Positions 27,334 to 36,813 of a stretch of 44,319 bases of DNA are shown in pieces (the stretch's first letter is position 1; each line of letters begins with the position of its first letter). A program made the position numbers and the translations under genes. Location of the stretch: the NCBI GenBank assembly GCA_016784735.1, contig JADHUC010000058.1, positions 1-44,319 of the forward strand. Direction: 5' to 3'. This DNA comes from Pirellulaceae bacterium. GTDB lineage: Bacteria; Planctomycetota; Planctomycetia; Pirellulales; Pirellulaceae. Under the pieces are notes generated by a model. It was given only the letters and a program-made list of their open reading frames with translations, was not told where the DNA came from and did not search any database.

Positions 27334-27413
27334 GTTTAACCCCGAGCCGGAGGCGACGGTCGTCGCACGTGTGGCCGACCGAAACGACCGTCGCCTCCGG
27401 CTCGGGGTTAAAC
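27334..27413. repeat. Palindromic repeat, family member B (30-bp arms)
   Basis: Arms 27334-27363 and 27384-27413 are perfect reverse complements around a 20-nt loop. The arm opens GTTTAACCCCGAGCCGGAGG and continues into a variable inner part. It lies in a gap between two co-directional genes, without any T-run. Same family as 16122-16215 and 38216-38287. Confidence 0.85.
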
Positions 27414-27486
27414 GGTGACTGACAAACGGGGAATGCGACTACATCTTACCGCACCGAGGCGACACGGAACATTGTACAGCCCGGGA

Positions 27487-28413
27487 TCACAGCGATGGGA
27501 AACCGGAAGAGTTCCATTGCTTGAAGTGCTCCGCGAATCGCCGCTCCAGGTTCGGCATTCGGTGTCGCAGCCTGCGGCTTAGTTTGCCGGGAGGCGTCAG
27601 GGCCCGGATGTCTGCCAGGTATCGCGACAGCTCCTCGCGGGCCTCCGGCGGGCCGTGCAGCATGAAGTGGATCCAAGCCCAGGCGTGACGGTATTTGGTG
27701 CGATTCATCTCGCTGAGGCCGCTAAGCTGCTCCAGACTCTCCAGCTTCGGGACTTGCACCAGCAGGGCGTTGAAGCGAACATACTTCAGATGTGGATTCG
27801 CGTTGGCGCGTTGAGCTGCGGGCACTTCGAAGTACTCGGCCAGCCCCTCGTCCAGCCACAGAGGAACCATCGGCAGCGCGGCGTTCAGCAAGGCGTGTGT
27901 GCATTCGTGGCGCACGTCGGTCTCGAAGTCCTCGCCGCGATAGGCAAAGACCATACCCGGCCCGCGGCCCTTGATAAACAGAGCCTTTCGCGACGGCACG
28001 TCGGGGAAATACTGCTTCAAGTAGGCCTGGTAGGTGCTCTTGCGGTGAAACAGGAAGAGGTGAATCGGTTCCTGCGACGCAACGATGCCCACCTGTGTGA
28101 CAAGATCCCGCTGGAGACGCGGCAAAGCGTTCAACAGGTTACGGTGCTCGGCGAGCGCAAAATCGGCATGGCAGACGAACGGCCCGGCTCGATACTCGTC
28201 GGGCCACTCGGCCGCATCGACGCGTAAAGCCGTCGTTGCGCCAGAAAAGACGAGGCTGGTCACAACGACGGCAAGAAGGAAGTGGAGTCGAGAGGAGACT
28301 GGAAGGGTGGAAGGAAGTAGAGACGAAGAGTAGTCATTAAACGCGCGCGAGTGCTGGGTATGACGATGGCGTTCGATAGCAGTGATTGATGCTTGGCCCT
28401 CCGGTTGCCGCAT
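27487..28413 (-). CDS. DUF1570 / peptidase-MA-like exported protein
   Basis: This protein of about 308 aa has a hydrophobic export segment near residues 43-68 (LHFLLAVVVTSLVFSGATTA) and a gluzincin-like motif H169-E-C-T-H173 followed by 'WLDEGLAEYFE' with E189 as third ligand. That arrangement is typical of DUF1570 proteins, which are common in planctomycetes. ATG 28413 was chosen; the 40 residues before the hydrophobic segment are unusual for a signal peptide, so the true start may be further inside. Whether it is an active peptidase is unknown. It lies 65 nt after the CpsB-type gene in the same direction. Confidence 0.85.
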   Translation of the reverse strand: MRQPEGQASITAIERHRHTQHSRAFNDYSSSLLPSTLPVSSRLHFLLAVVVTSLVFSGATTALRVDAAEWPDEYRAGPFVCHADFALAEHRNLLNALPRLQRDLVTQVGIVASQEPIHLFLFHRKSTYQAYLKQYFPDVPSRKALFIKGRGPGMVFAYRGEDFETDVRHECTHALLNAALPMVPLWLDEGLAEYFEVPAAQRANANPHLKYVRFNALLVQVPKLESLEQLSGLSEMNRTKYRHAWAWIHFMLHGPPEAREELSRYLADIRALTPPGKLSRRLRHRMPNLERRFAEHFKQWNSSGFPSL

Positions 28414-28478
28414 GTTGGTACCTCGTCGTACCCGCTCGTTCTGCCCCGCCTTCGATCCCAGAATTCTGTCTTCCCGGC

Positions 28479-29282
28479 TTACGCGGCTCTTTCTCGCTTG
28501 AACAGCCCAGCCAGGAAACCTCGCTGTTTGGGCTTGTACCGCGTCACCTCGACATCCTGGCCAGCGGCAACGGTGGCGGGATTGCGGCAGCAGAGATCCG
28601 TGGCGATTTCTTCGCCGACGATTTCCCCGGCTCGATCGAAGGCTCGCTGCATCAACGGTCGTCGTGCGTTGGGTCCGTGGGCATCGGTGGCCAGGAAGTG
28701 CGCCAATCCCTGCTCGAGCATCCATTCGGACATCTGCTGCTGCGCCGGACCGAAGGTGCCCAGCAGGCTGCTGCAGGTGATCTGCATGAGGCATTGGTGT
28801 TCGACTAGCGACTCGACCAGACGAGGTTGCTTGAGTAGCCCTTGATTCCGTTCCGGATGAGACAGAATGCCCACCATGGCGACACGCTGCAGGCTGTCCA
28901 ATACATCTTCCAGGGGGAAGTAAAGTTCATGCGGAAGTTCCAGCAGGACATGCTTACGATGGTCTGCTAGCGTCAGCACCTCGCCGGACTGCAGCTTTTC
29001 GATCATCCCTGGTTCGATACGTACGTCGGCGCCGGGCAGTACCTTAAGCGGCACGCGATGATCTTCCAGTAGTTGCTGAAGTTCGGCAGTACGCGAGCGG
29101 ATCGATTGGCCGCGGTTGTGGCCGTAATTGCCCATTTGGTGCGGCGTTACCACGATGGTCTGGATGCCGTCAGCCGCGGCGATTTCGGCCATGGCTAGCG
29201 ACTGATCCCAAGACTTCGATCCGTCGTCGATGCCTGGAACCATGTGGCAGTGAATGTCGACAAGTGGTTCGGACGATTTCAT
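28479..29282 (-). CDS. CpsB/YwqE-type PHP-domain phosphatase
   Basis: This 267-aa protein is a PHP-fold phosphatase of the CpsB/YwqE group. It begins with D9-I-H11-C-H13 in 'VDIHCHMVPGIDDGSKSW', and contains 'TIVVTPHQMGNYG', 'ILSHPERNQGLL' and 'HFLATDAHGPNARRP', the metal-binding blocks. The family dephosphorylates tyrosine kinases that control capsule or exopolysaccharide synthesis. No tyrosine kinase (Wzc-type) gene is visible nearby. It is upstream of the DUF1570 gene in the same direction. Confidence 0.92.
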   Translation of the reverse strand: MKSSEPLVDIHCHMVPGIDDGSKSWDQSLAMAEIAAADGIQTIVVTPHQMGNYGHNRGQSIRSRTAELQQLLEDHRVPLKVLPGADVRIEPGMIEKLQSGEVLTLADHRKHVLLELPHELYFPLEDVLDSLQRVAMVGILSHPERNQGLLKQPRLVESLVEHQCLMQITCSSLLGTFGPAQQQMSEWMLEQGLAHFLATDAHGPNARRPLMQRAFDRAGEIVGEEIATDLCCRNPATVAAGQDVEVTRYKPKQRGFLAGLFKRERAA

Positions 29283-29538
29283 AGCGGGCTCTCAACTCGA
29301 ACGAATCCAACAAACGGGACGCGGAAAGAAAGAAGTCGTTTCAGGAGCGGGGGGAGTATATCGACTGTGGCAGGCTGGTCAATAGAAATCTGTGATCGGT
29401 GGACGAGCACAGTAGAGTGGAGGAGGTCGGCATGCTAGCCTTGACAACAAGCCTCCATTGACCGTCCCAAGGCGGCTGGTTATGGTGTTGCTTCCCTGTC
29501 CCTGCGGCAAACCAAACATCAACAAGGGTTGATATCCG

Positions 29539-30543
29539 GTGAAATACGCTGCGATCGGCCCCGTGGCCGTCCACTACCCCGAAAAAGTGGAAACCAACGA
29601 GCAACTCAAAGATGAGTTCCCGAAATGGGACATGGATCAGATTTTCGAGAAGACGGGGATAGCGGCCCGGCGGATTGCCGCGCCGGGGGAGTGTGCCTCG
29701 GATTTGGGCGTGGCTGCGGCCGAGAAACTGTTCGCCGAGTATGACATCGATCCCCAGAGCATTGACTTCCTGCTCTTCTGCACGCAGACACCGGACTATC
29801 CCCTGCCGACGACAGCCTGTCTGATGCAAAGTCGGCTTGGCCTTTCCACCAGTTGTGGGGCCTTGGATTTCAATCTCGGGTGTTCTGGATACGTCTACGG
29901 TTTGGCGCTGGCCGATGGCCTGATTCGCGGCGGCTCCGTCCGGCGAGTTCTGTTGATCACCGCGGAAACCTACACCAAGTACATCGACTCGACCGATCGC
30001 AGTCTGCGCACGATCTTCGGCGACGGGGCGGCAGCAACGTTGATCGAAGCTTCGGATGTGCCGTCACTCACTGCGTTTCGGTACGGCACGGACGGCGAGG
30101 GAGCGGACACCCTGCTGGTTACCCAAGGCGGCGCGCGGCTTCCGGACGAGGCCCACAAGCCGCGACATCGAAAACGATGGCCGAGCGATTTGTACATGGA
30201 CGGGCCAAGCTTGATCGTCTTCTCGGTCACCGTAGTGCCGAAACTGGTGAAGGACGTTCTGGAAACCGGGAACATGGACTTCGCCGACGTCGATTTCTTT
30301 CTCCTGCACCAAGCCACCAAGAAGCTGAATCAGGAACTTCAGAAGTGTCTCGGCGTGTCAGACGATCGCATGCCGCTTCTCTTGGAGCAGTGCGGAAACA
30401 CGGTTTCGTCCACAATTCCCATTCTGATTGATCACTTGCGCCGCGAGCAGCTTCTGAAGGCCGGGATGCGCAACATGTTGGTGGGTTTCGGCGTCGGTTT
30501 GTCCTGGGCCGGTTGCATTTGGGAAGAGACGTGGGGCGGCTGA
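29539..30543 (+). CDS. Ketoacyl-ACP synthase III family protein
   Basis: This 334-aa thiolase-fold enzyme has the catalytic triad of KAS III: C115 in 'FNLGCSGYVYGL', H257 in 'FFLLHQATKKL' and N287 in 'CGNTVSSTIPIL'. It would condense an acyl-CoA with malonyl-ACP to begin a fatty-acid or natural-product chain. The usual W-I-x-x-R-T-G-I block is altered to 'MDQIFEKTGIAARRI', which fits the broader family rather than strict FabH. The start is GTG 29539 with AAGGG about 10 nt upstream. It stands alone, divergent from the CpsB-type gene. Confidence 0.9.
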   Translation: MKYAAIGPVAVHYPEKVETNEQLKDEFPKWDMDQIFEKTGIAARRIAAPGECASDLGVAAAEKLFAEYDIDPQSIDFLLFCTQTPDYPLPTTACLMQSRLGLSTSCGALDFNLGCSGYVYGLALADGLIRGGSVRRVLLITAETYTKYIDSTDRSLRTIFGDGAAATLIEASDVPSLTAFRYGTDGEGADTLLVTQGGARLPDEAHKPRHRKRWPSDLYMDGPSLIVFSVTVVPKLVKDVLETGNMDFADVDFFLLHQATKKLNQELQKCLGVSDDRMPLLLEQCGNTVSSTIPILIDHLRREQLLKAGMRNMLVGFGVGLSWAGCIWEETWGG

Positions 30544-30701
30544 CGCATAGATCTGAGCCCTTCCTGCCGTGTAACGTTGAACTCGGTCTATCACGTCAGC
30601 CCTCCATGAATTCTGGGGCGGGCGTCTCCGAGCGCAAGACTCGCCACCTGCACCGAACGAGTGTACAATAAGGAAGCTTCACTCGCTTTCGGAGCGAAAC
30701 C

Positions 30702-31253
30702 ATGGATACCCTTCGAGGTCAATTGCTGATCGCCTCGCCCCGGTTGCCGGATGCGAACTTCTATCACACGGTGGTGCTGATTATCCACCATGACGATCAA
30801 GGCGCGTTTGGCGTCGTTCTGAATCGTCTTGCGAACAACACCGTGGCGGAGGTTTGGGAAATGATCGCCGACGGGCCGTGCGAAAACCAACAGCCGATCA
30901 ATTTGGGCGGCCCGGTGGCCGGTCCCTTGATGGCACTGCATACCAGCGAGGCATGCTCGGAAAACGAGATTCTACCGGGCGTCCACTTTACCACGCAAAA
31001 AGACAACTTGAACCGGCTTGTTCGAGAACGCAACCACTCGTTCCGCATTTTCAGCGGTTACGCCGGCTGGGCGGCCGGGCAATTGGAAAACGAAATGCAG
31101 GTCGGCGGGTGGATGACGCTACCCGCCAGCGACGAGTATATATTCGGCGATGCCGAGGGGATGTGGAAACTGGCATCGCAGGAGGTCGGCGAGGGGATCA
31201 CGTTCCCGTTGTTGGGTGACGTGGACGTACCGGATGATCCCTCGTTCAACTGA
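30702..31253 (+). CDS. YqgE/AlgH family protein
   Basis: This 183-aa protein is a full-length YqgE/AlgH member: 'LRGQLLIASPRLPDANFYHT' at the start, 'GAFGVVLNRLANNTVAEVW', 'LGGPVAGPLMALH' and 'SGYAGWAAGQLENEM'. AlgH was named from a regulatory role in alginate synthesis in Pseudomonas, but its biochemistry is unknown. It is convergent with the TPR lipoprotein gene; their ends abut at 31253/31254. Confidence 0.93.
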   Translation: MDTLRGQLLIASPRLPDANFYHTVVLIIHHDDQGAFGVVLNRLANNTVAEVWEMIADGPCENQQPINLGGPVAGPLMALHTSEACSENEILPGVHFTTQKDNLNRLVRERNHSFRIFSGYAGWAAGQLENEMQVGGWMTLPASDEYIFGDAEGMWKLASQEVGEGITFPLLGDVDVPDDPSFN

Positions 31254-32366
31254 TCAGAGCTGCACGCGTGGGAACCGTCTGGGGACGGCAGCTTCCTGAC
31301 TGGGCTGGCGATGCGAACTGTCGGTTGCGTCGCGCGGTTCGGGCTGCCACGGACTGTCTCTAAGATCCCCGGCGTCATTCGATTTTTGCGTACGCGGTGG
31401 CTCGACGGCTGGCATGGGCGGCGACACGGTAGCGTTCCATGCTTCGACACGCTGCTCGCCCGGCTTCTCGGCATCTTCCGGGTCCAAGCGTACCAGCAGC
31501 GATTGCGCTCGCTGTAGGGAAGGATCGAGGCTTACTGCCCGCCGAACATACTCGGTGGCCAATGCGTGGTTGCGAAGCCGCACCAAGAGGCAGCCGACGT
31601 TGTGGCACGCCACTGCGGGCGGGTGCACTCTTCCCAACTCCCGCACTGCATCCTCCGGGCGATTGGCCTGGACCAGGATGGCAGCCAGATTGTTGCGGTA
31701 GCGCACGTTGTCCTCCTGCAGCGAAACGGCTTGCTCGATCGCCGCCAGCGCGTGATCGGCCTCGCCCCTACGGGCATGGCACATCGCCAAGTCGTTCCAA
31801 ACGGTTGCGTTGTTCGGCTTGGCAGCCCGTGCTCGTTGGTAGATCTCCAGTGCCTGCTTCGAATCACCGACTCGATCACGGAAGCGAGCGTAGGCGATCA
31901 ACGTCAAGACGTCGTTGGGATCCAATTCGAGTGCCTTTTCGTACTGTTGTTGTGCCAGGGCAAGATCGCCTTTGGCCTCGGAGAACGCAGCTCCTCGGAT
32001 GTAAAGAATGGGGCTCAAGTGATCGGGCATGTTTGCTAGATCGACTGCATCGGGGGCCGGTTTCACCTTGGGCTTGATTCTTGTGGCATCGGAGACTTTG
32101 TGAGCCGCCGTCTTGAACGCACCGGAGACCGAGTCGCCAATCGACGCGGCCGTGGCCGTCGCCTTGGCAAGGGGGCTCGCAGAACTTCGGGACGCGCTAG
32201 CGGGCGGCCTCGATGCGTTGTTCGCGTTGGGCGATCCCGGCCACTCGACGAACGGGGGCGTTTCTTGATCGTCAGCCACGTGACGACTCGAACCGCCGGC
32301 ACAGCCCATCACTGCAGCGGTTGTCGCAATCGTCAGCAGCAAAACCAATCGGTTCCAACTACCCAT
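31254..32366 (-). CDS. TPR lipoprotein, probably TadD-like
   Basis: This 370-aa protein begins MGSWNRLVLLLTIATTAAVM and has a lipobox ending at C22. After a Ser/Ala-rich linker, residues about 120-285 contain TPR repeats ('AQQQYEKALELDPNDVLTLI', 'ALEIYQRARAAKPNNATVW', 'AVSLDPSLQRAQSLL'). The C-terminal 65 residues are Pro/Ser/Arg-rich. ATG 32366 is preferred over the TTG before it because GGAGG lies 6 nt upstream. Its place at the end of the Tad operon, in the same direction, points to TadD, the pilotin-like TPR lipoprotein. Confidence 0.82.
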   Translation of the reverse strand: MGSWNRLVLLLTIATTAAVMGCAGGSSRHVADDQETPPFVEWPGSPNANNASRPPASASRSSASPLAKATATAASIGDSVSGAFKTAAHKVSDATRIKPKVKPAPDAVDLANMPDHLSPILYIRGAAFSEAKGDLALAQQQYEKALELDPNDVLTLIAYARFRDRVGDSKQALEIYQRARAAKPNNATVWNDLAMCHARRGEADHALAAIEQAVSLQEDNVRYRNNLAAILVQANRPEDAVRELGRVHPPAVACHNVGCLLVRLRNHALATEYVRRAVSLDPSLQRAQSLLVRLDPEDAEKPGEQRVEAWNATVSPPMPAVEPPRTQKSNDAGDLRDSPWQPEPRDATDSSHRQPSQEAAVPRRFPRVQL

Positions 32367-32414
32367 CAAGCACCTCCGTGAGCCTGGTGGCCAAGTGACA
32401 CTTTACAGGTCTCC

Positions 32415-33053
32415 CTACGGTTGGTCGCTGGATTCCGAGGATCCGCCGCCGTCCGAGGCCGCCGCAGGCAGACGCGGTGTCGGCGAGGATGCCTTGTACA
32501 TCTTGTCCACGTCGGCCAGATAAGAGCCGTCGCCTCCGCGAGGCGCGATTCGGGTGACAAACACGGGACAAGGCGGACCAGCGGGCGCGGTCTCGCCAAG
32601 ATACTTGTAGACCGACGCAACGCGGGTCGCCGTGCCGTCACGTGTCGGTGCTTCCATCACATAGATCTGCCGACGATGCGGTGGGACTTGCGTTAGGATC
32701 CAGCGCAAGTGCAACTGGCCGGCGTAGGTCAGTTCGTTTTCTTCGGGAGCAAAAAGATGATCGCTCAACGTGTTCTGCATTTTCCACCCGTTGTCGACCA
32801 TGGTGCGATACGGCGATCGGACCAGTTCGCGAGATTCAATAGCAAACGGGTGCGGCCATGCGTTCACACGGCGGCGATGCATGTCGAAGTCCCGACGGAA
32901 TTCGTGCCACCACTCAAAATTCCCTCCGTGATGGGGGGGCGGTTGCGCCTGGGCAAGACTTTGAGCACTAGCCACAAGAATGAACGCGACGAGGCAACGA
33001 TGGACAATTCGCACGAGACGACTCCACTTTCTGACGGGCCTTAACCTCTTCAT
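32415..33053 (-). CDS. Exported protein of unknown function in the Tad operon
   Basis: This protein of about 212 aa has a signal peptide after a basic start (VRIVHRCLVAFILVASAQSL then AQAQ). The mature part includes 'NFEWWHEFRRDFDMHRRRVN', 'TYAGQLHLRWILTQVPPHRR' and a Ser/Gly-rich tail. I do not recognise a family. ATG 33053 is preferred for the signal peptide; ATG 33086 is possible. It sits between tadC and the TPR lipoprotein, so a role in pilus assembly or its envelope attachment is likely but unproven. Confidence 0.7.
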   Translation of the reverse strand: MKRLRPVRKWSRLVRIVHRCLVAFILVASAQSLAQAQPPPHHGGNFEWWHEFRRDFDMHRRRVNAWPHPFAIESRELVRSPYRTMVDNGWKMQNTLSDHLFAPEENELTYAGQLHLRWILTQVPPHRRQIYVMEAPTRDGTATRVASVYKYLGETAPAGPPCPVFVTRIAPRGGDGSYLADVDKMYKASSPTPRLPAAASDGGGSSESSDQP

Positions 33054-33152
33054 ACATCGGCAACACTTATCCTGCGTCTGCGGCATTGAGAGGGAATTCG
33101 GAGTTGTGCCGATTGTCGCGGTTATCGGGATTGTAGCCGAGCCGGGCAGACA

Positions 33153-33184
33153 ATCATCGCGGACTTCCAGAAGTCCGCGATGAT
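33153..33184. repeat. Perfect 14-bp hairpin after tadC
   Basis: Arms 33153-33166 (ATCATCGCGGACTT) and 33171-33184 pair perfectly with a four-base loop. It lies in the gap after tadC. No T-run follows on either strand, so it could be an RNA-stabilising stem or a small repeat unit rather than a terminator. Confidence 0.5.
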
Positions 33185-33327
33185 CTTGCGTCGCCGACCG
33201 TTGTTCAATTCCGACTAGCACTGCTACCGGTGAGAAATTGCACAGTTGGTTGTTGACCAGGAGCAGTCTAGCGAAACATCCAGACGTGCGATTCGGTCTT
33301 GCGTGATCGGCGAGAAACAGGTCGCGA

Positions 33328-34296
33328 TTAACCGCCCATAGTCGGCAGTAGGTTATTCACGATGTTGATCGCAGCCGGCCCGACCAGGACCACAAAGATG
33401 CCGGGAAAGATGAACAAGACCAGAGGGAAGATTAGTTGCACGGCGGTTTTGGCGGCCTTTTCTTCCGCGATCTGTCGGCGACGGATACGCATCGAGTCGC
33501 TTTGCACACGCAGCGCTTGGCCAACGCCGGAACCAAACTTGCCGGCTTGGATAAGGACGGAGGTGAGCGACTTGAGACCGCCCTCGCCGTTGCGTTCGCC
33601 CAAGTCGCGCAAGGCTTGGTTGCGGGTCGATCCCATTTGCAATTGCATGTTGGCCACGCGAAACTCCTGAGCGACCACTGGATAGCATTTCTTCAACTCG
33701 TCGGCCACCTTGCTCATGGCTTGATCCAATCCAAGGCCGGCTTCCACGCAAACGACCATCAGGTCGATCACGTCCGGAAGCGCCAGAAAGATGGCCTGAT
33801 GACGACTTTTCTTCATGACGAACAGGATGACTTCGGGCAAATAGAATGCGATGCCCGTAACCAGCACTGTACGCAAAAGGGCCGTCTGATTCAGCCCCAT
33901 CGAGAACAGAAGGGCTCCGCCCCCGAGAAAAAAGCCGCCGGCGAGGCAGAGAAATTTCATTCCCAGGTAAACCGTCGCGGCGTTGTCTGAACGGAAGCCC
34001 GCGTACGACAAACGCATCTTCAATTTGTTGGCATCCGCAGCGTTTTTCGGCTGCAACGGTTTGGCCAGTTGCGGTGTCGTTTTTCGCAACAGGTTGGACA
34101 TTGCCGAGGACACCTTGCCCATACTCTTTTGATCGGGCTCGCCGCCGCGTCTCGTTCTGCGCATGCGGTCCAAGCGGTCTTCGGCAAGTCGTTTCTTGCC
34201 CCAGATTCGATCCACGACCAGCCACACAATCGCGAAGAAGGCACCGAAAACGGCGAATGGGACCAGGGATGATAACTCAAGTGTGGATGGGAACAT
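33328..34296 (-). CDS. tadC: Tad pilus inner-membrane platform protein TadC
   Basis: This 322-aa protein is a type II secretion system F-domain protein: three or four transmembrane helices ('LVPFAVFGAFFAIVWLVVDR' at the N-terminus, 'FPLVLFIFPGIFVVLVGPAA' at the C-terminus) around a cytoplasmic helical domain ('ALPDVIDLMVVCVEAGLGLD'). It pairs with TadB as the platform on which the TadA ATPase works. It begins 12 nt after tadB and is the last of the core tad genes in this order. Confidence 0.92.
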   Translation of the reverse strand: MFPSTLELSSLVPFAVFGAFFAIVWLVVDRIWGKKRLAEDRLDRMRRTRRGGEPDQKSMGKVSSAMSNLLRKTTPQLAKPLQPKNAADANKLKMRLSYAGFRSDNAATVYLGMKFLCLAGGFFLGGGALLFSMGLNQTALLRTVLVTGIAFYLPEVILFVMKKSRHQAIFLALPDVIDLMVVCVEAGLGLDQAMSKVADELKKCYPVVAQEFRVANMQLQMGSTRNQALRDLGERNGEGGLKSLTSVLIQAGKFGSGVGQALRVQSDSMRIRRRQIAEEKAAKTAVQLIFPLVLFIFPGIFVVLVGPAAINIVNNLLPTMGG

Positions 34297-34308
34297 GGCT
34301 GCGTCCGG

Positions 34309-35280
34309 CTATACCTTAATGTCCACGATCTTCTTGATGGTGAGGGCTCCGAGGATCTGTGCGATGATCGCGCCAAGGACCATCTTTTGCCCCAGCGGGT
34401 CGGTTACCAGTAGCATCAGGTACTCAGGGTTGCGGAAATACATGTAGAACGCCAGCAGGATGGGCAATGCCAGAAGCACGATGCCTGACAGCCGTCCTTC
34501 GCCGGTCAGTGCCTTGATCTGTCCTTTGATTTGAAAACGCTCCCGGATCAGCTTGCCGATCTTGTCCAGGATTTCCGCCGCGTCGCCACCCGTCTGGCGC
34601 TGTAAGACCATGGCTGTGACGAAAAACCGGAGATCCAAATTCGGCACGCGTTCGGTCATTTCCTCCAAAGACTCTTCCAGAGGAATGCCCAGGTTCTGTT
34701 GTTCGTAGCATCGTCTGAATTCGGTGGCGATCGGGTCGGCCATTTCGTCGCTGACCAGATTGATACCGTCGGCCAAGCTGTGCCCGGCACGCAGCGATCG
34801 AGCGAGCAACTCCATGGCCTCGGGCAACTGTTTCGCAAAATTCCCCAGACGCGACTTTCTCTTCAGGAAGACCCAGGTGATCGGAACCACGCCAAGCGAT
34901 ACGGCCACCATCGGTGAAGACGCATACGACATCGGCAGAAACATGCCAGCCGCCGCGCCAACCACGGCCAGCCCGATCGACATGAGCACAATCGAGGATG
35001 GCTTGACGGCCACGCCGGACTGTTCGATGAATGGCCGCAGATCGAAGAACTTCGATACGAACTGCTCCACGGAAGGGGCCCTGTCGTCCTCGTCGGTCAA
35101 GGCGAAGGTCAACAGATTCATCTGCGCATCGCCGGACGCAGCGCTCGCACCGCCGCCTTGCGTGATCGTGCTAAGCCGCTCCTCGGAGATCGTCCCACGA
35201 CGTCCGATCACGATCATGGCAGCTCCGCCAATCAGTGCGGCCACCCCGATGACAATGGCTCCGAATACGATGTATGTCAT
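34309..35280 (-). CDS. tadB: Tad pilus inner-membrane platform protein TadB
   Basis: This 323-aa protein has an N-terminal helix (YIVFGAIVIGVAALIGGAAM), two central helices, the F-domain motif 'LPEAMELLARSLRAGHSLAD' and a C-terminal membrane segment. It starts on the base after the tadA stop (TAA then ATG), so it is translationally tied to tadA. Role: platform protein of the Flp/Tad machine, paired with TadC. Confidence 0.93.
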   Translation of the reverse strand: MTYIVFGAIVIGVAALIGGAAMIVIGRRGTISEERLSTITQGGGASAASGDAQMNLLTFALTDEDDRAPSVEQFVSKFFDLRPFIEQSGVAVKPSSIVLMSIGLAVVGAAAGMFLPMSYASSPMVAVSLGVVPITWVFLKRKSRLGNFAKQLPEAMELLARSLRAGHSLADGINLVSDEMADPIATEFRRCYEQQNLGIPLEESLEEMTERVPNLDLRFFVTAMVLQRQTGGDAAEILDKIGKLIRERFQIKGQIKALTGEGRLSGIVLLALPILLAFYMYFRNPEYLMLLVTDPLGQKMVLGAIIAQILGALTIKKIVDIKV

Positions 35281-36603
35281 TTAGTCTCTCATCATGACTC
35301 GTTTTCGGAAGATGTTGGCCGGCAGACGGATGCCGGCCGACTCCAACCGCTCCATGCACATGGGTCGCACTCCCGAAGCTTCGAAATGCCCCTTCGCACG
35401 GCTGGCATCGTCAACGCCATCCTGGACGTAGTCGAAGATATCCTGCATGACCACCGTGTCCTGTTCCATGCCCAGAATCTCCGTGATGTGCGTTACGCGG
35501 CGCGGTCCACCCTGCAGACGATTCACCTGGATGATCAGGTCGACGGCGCTGGCGACCTGCTGGCGCATGGCTTTGAGGGGAAGTTCGAATCCGGCCATCA
35601 TCACCATGGTCTCGATACGTGCAATGGCGTCGCGTGGCGTGTTGGCGTGAATCGTCGTCAAGGATCCCTCGTGGCCCGTGTTCATGGCCTGCAGCATGTC
35701 CAGTGTCTCCGGTCCACGGCACTCGCCGATGATGATTCGTTCCGGACGCATGCGCAGCGCGTTGCGGACAAGATCCGTGGCCTTGACCTCGCCTTTGCCT
35801 TCGATGTTAGCCGGTCGCGTCTCCAGACGGACGACATGCTCTTGTTGAAGCTGCAATTCCGCCGCGTCCTCGATCGTAATGATGCGGTCCGAGTTTGGGA
35901 TGAAGCTCGATAGCGTGTTTAGCAGCGTCGTCTTTCCCGAGCCGGTGCCGCCGGAGATGATGATGTTCAGGCGCGATTTCATGGCGCCCTCCAGGAACAT
36001 GATCATTTCCGGCGTGAACGCCTTGAAATTCAGCAGATCTTCCAACTTCAGAGGATTCTTCCCAAACCGCCGGATGGACACTGCCGCACCGTCCAAGGCC
36101 AATGGCGGGATGATCGCATTCACGCGGGAGCCATCAGGCAATCGCGCGTCGACCATTGGGTTGGTCTCGTCGACACGCCGGCCCACTTTGGAGACGATGC
36201 GATCGATGATCTGCAGCAACTGCGGGCCGTCGCGAAACTCGACTTCAGTCCTCGTCATCACGCCGTTGCGTTCGACGTAGATGTGTTTCGGTCCGTTGAT
36301 CAAGATGTCACTGATCGAGGAGTCTTTCAGCAACAATTCCAGTGGGCCCAAGCCGAGGGCCTGGTCCAGCACCTCCTCGATCAACCGCTCGCGTTCCTTG
36401 CGGTTCAACAGCGTGTCTTCCGAATCGCAAAGGTGTTCGACCACCATGCGAATCTCACGGCGCAGCGCGTTGCCTTCGATGCTGCCGATGCGGTTGACGT
36501 CCAGTTTGTCGACCAGCTTGTTGTGGATCTTCTCCTTCAGTTCTTCAAACTCATCGACGGATATGGCACCGGAGGAACGAGTTGGAGCGGTTGGTCGGCT
36601 CAT
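35281..36603 (-). CDS. tadA: Tad pilus assembly ATPase TadA (CpaF)
   Basis: This 440-aa secretion ATPase has Walker A GGTGSGKT at 218-225, an Asp/Glu box in '[16 protein letters not shown]' and Walker B within '[19 protein letters not shown]'. The N-terminal part ('[20 protein letters not shown]') is the usual CpaF domain. ATG 36603 (MSRPTAPTR) is chosen; the open frame continues 17 codons upstream without family sequence. It powers extension and retraction of Flp pili at the inner membrane. Confidence 0.95.
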   Translation of the reverse strand: MSRPTAPTRSSGAISVDEFEELKEKIHNKLVDKLDVNRIGSIEGNALRREIRMVVEHLCDSEDTLLNRKERERLIEEVLDQALGLGPLELLLKDSSISDILINGPKHIYVERNGVMTRTEVEFRDGPQLLQIIDRIVSKVGRRVDETNPMVDARLPDGSRVNAIIPPLALDGAAVSIRRFGKNPLKLEDLLNFKAFTPEMIMFLEGAMKSRLNIIISGGTGSGKTTLLNTLSSFIPNSDRIITIEDAAELQLQQEHVVRLETRPANIEGKGEVKATDLVRNALRMRPERIIIGECRGPETLDMLQAMNTGHEGSLTTIHANTPRDAIARIETMVMMAGFELPLKAMRQQVASAVDLIIQVNRLQGGPRRVTHITEILGMEQDTVVMQDIFDYVQDGVDDASRAKGHFEASGVRPMCMERLESAGIRLPANIFRKRVMMRD

Positions 36604-36813
36604 TTCGGTTGTTCTCGTTTGGACATGCCTCTCGTTGCGCGCGAACGCGCGCAAGTGTGGGCGTTATGAAAACATAGCTTACGGTACGCGCTCCGGACGC
36701 TGCGTTCAGCAACATGTCATCGGCCGGATTGTTCGCAGAAGATGATCTACCGAAGAGTCGCAGGGAGGGCTCAGCTTGCCCTTCACACCAGACCGCAAAA
36801 CCGCGACAGTCCG

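Noticed and set aside
29441..29470. TTGACA considered as a -35 box for the ketoacyl-ACP synthase gene
   Set aside because: No acceptable -10 element at 16-18 bases downstream.
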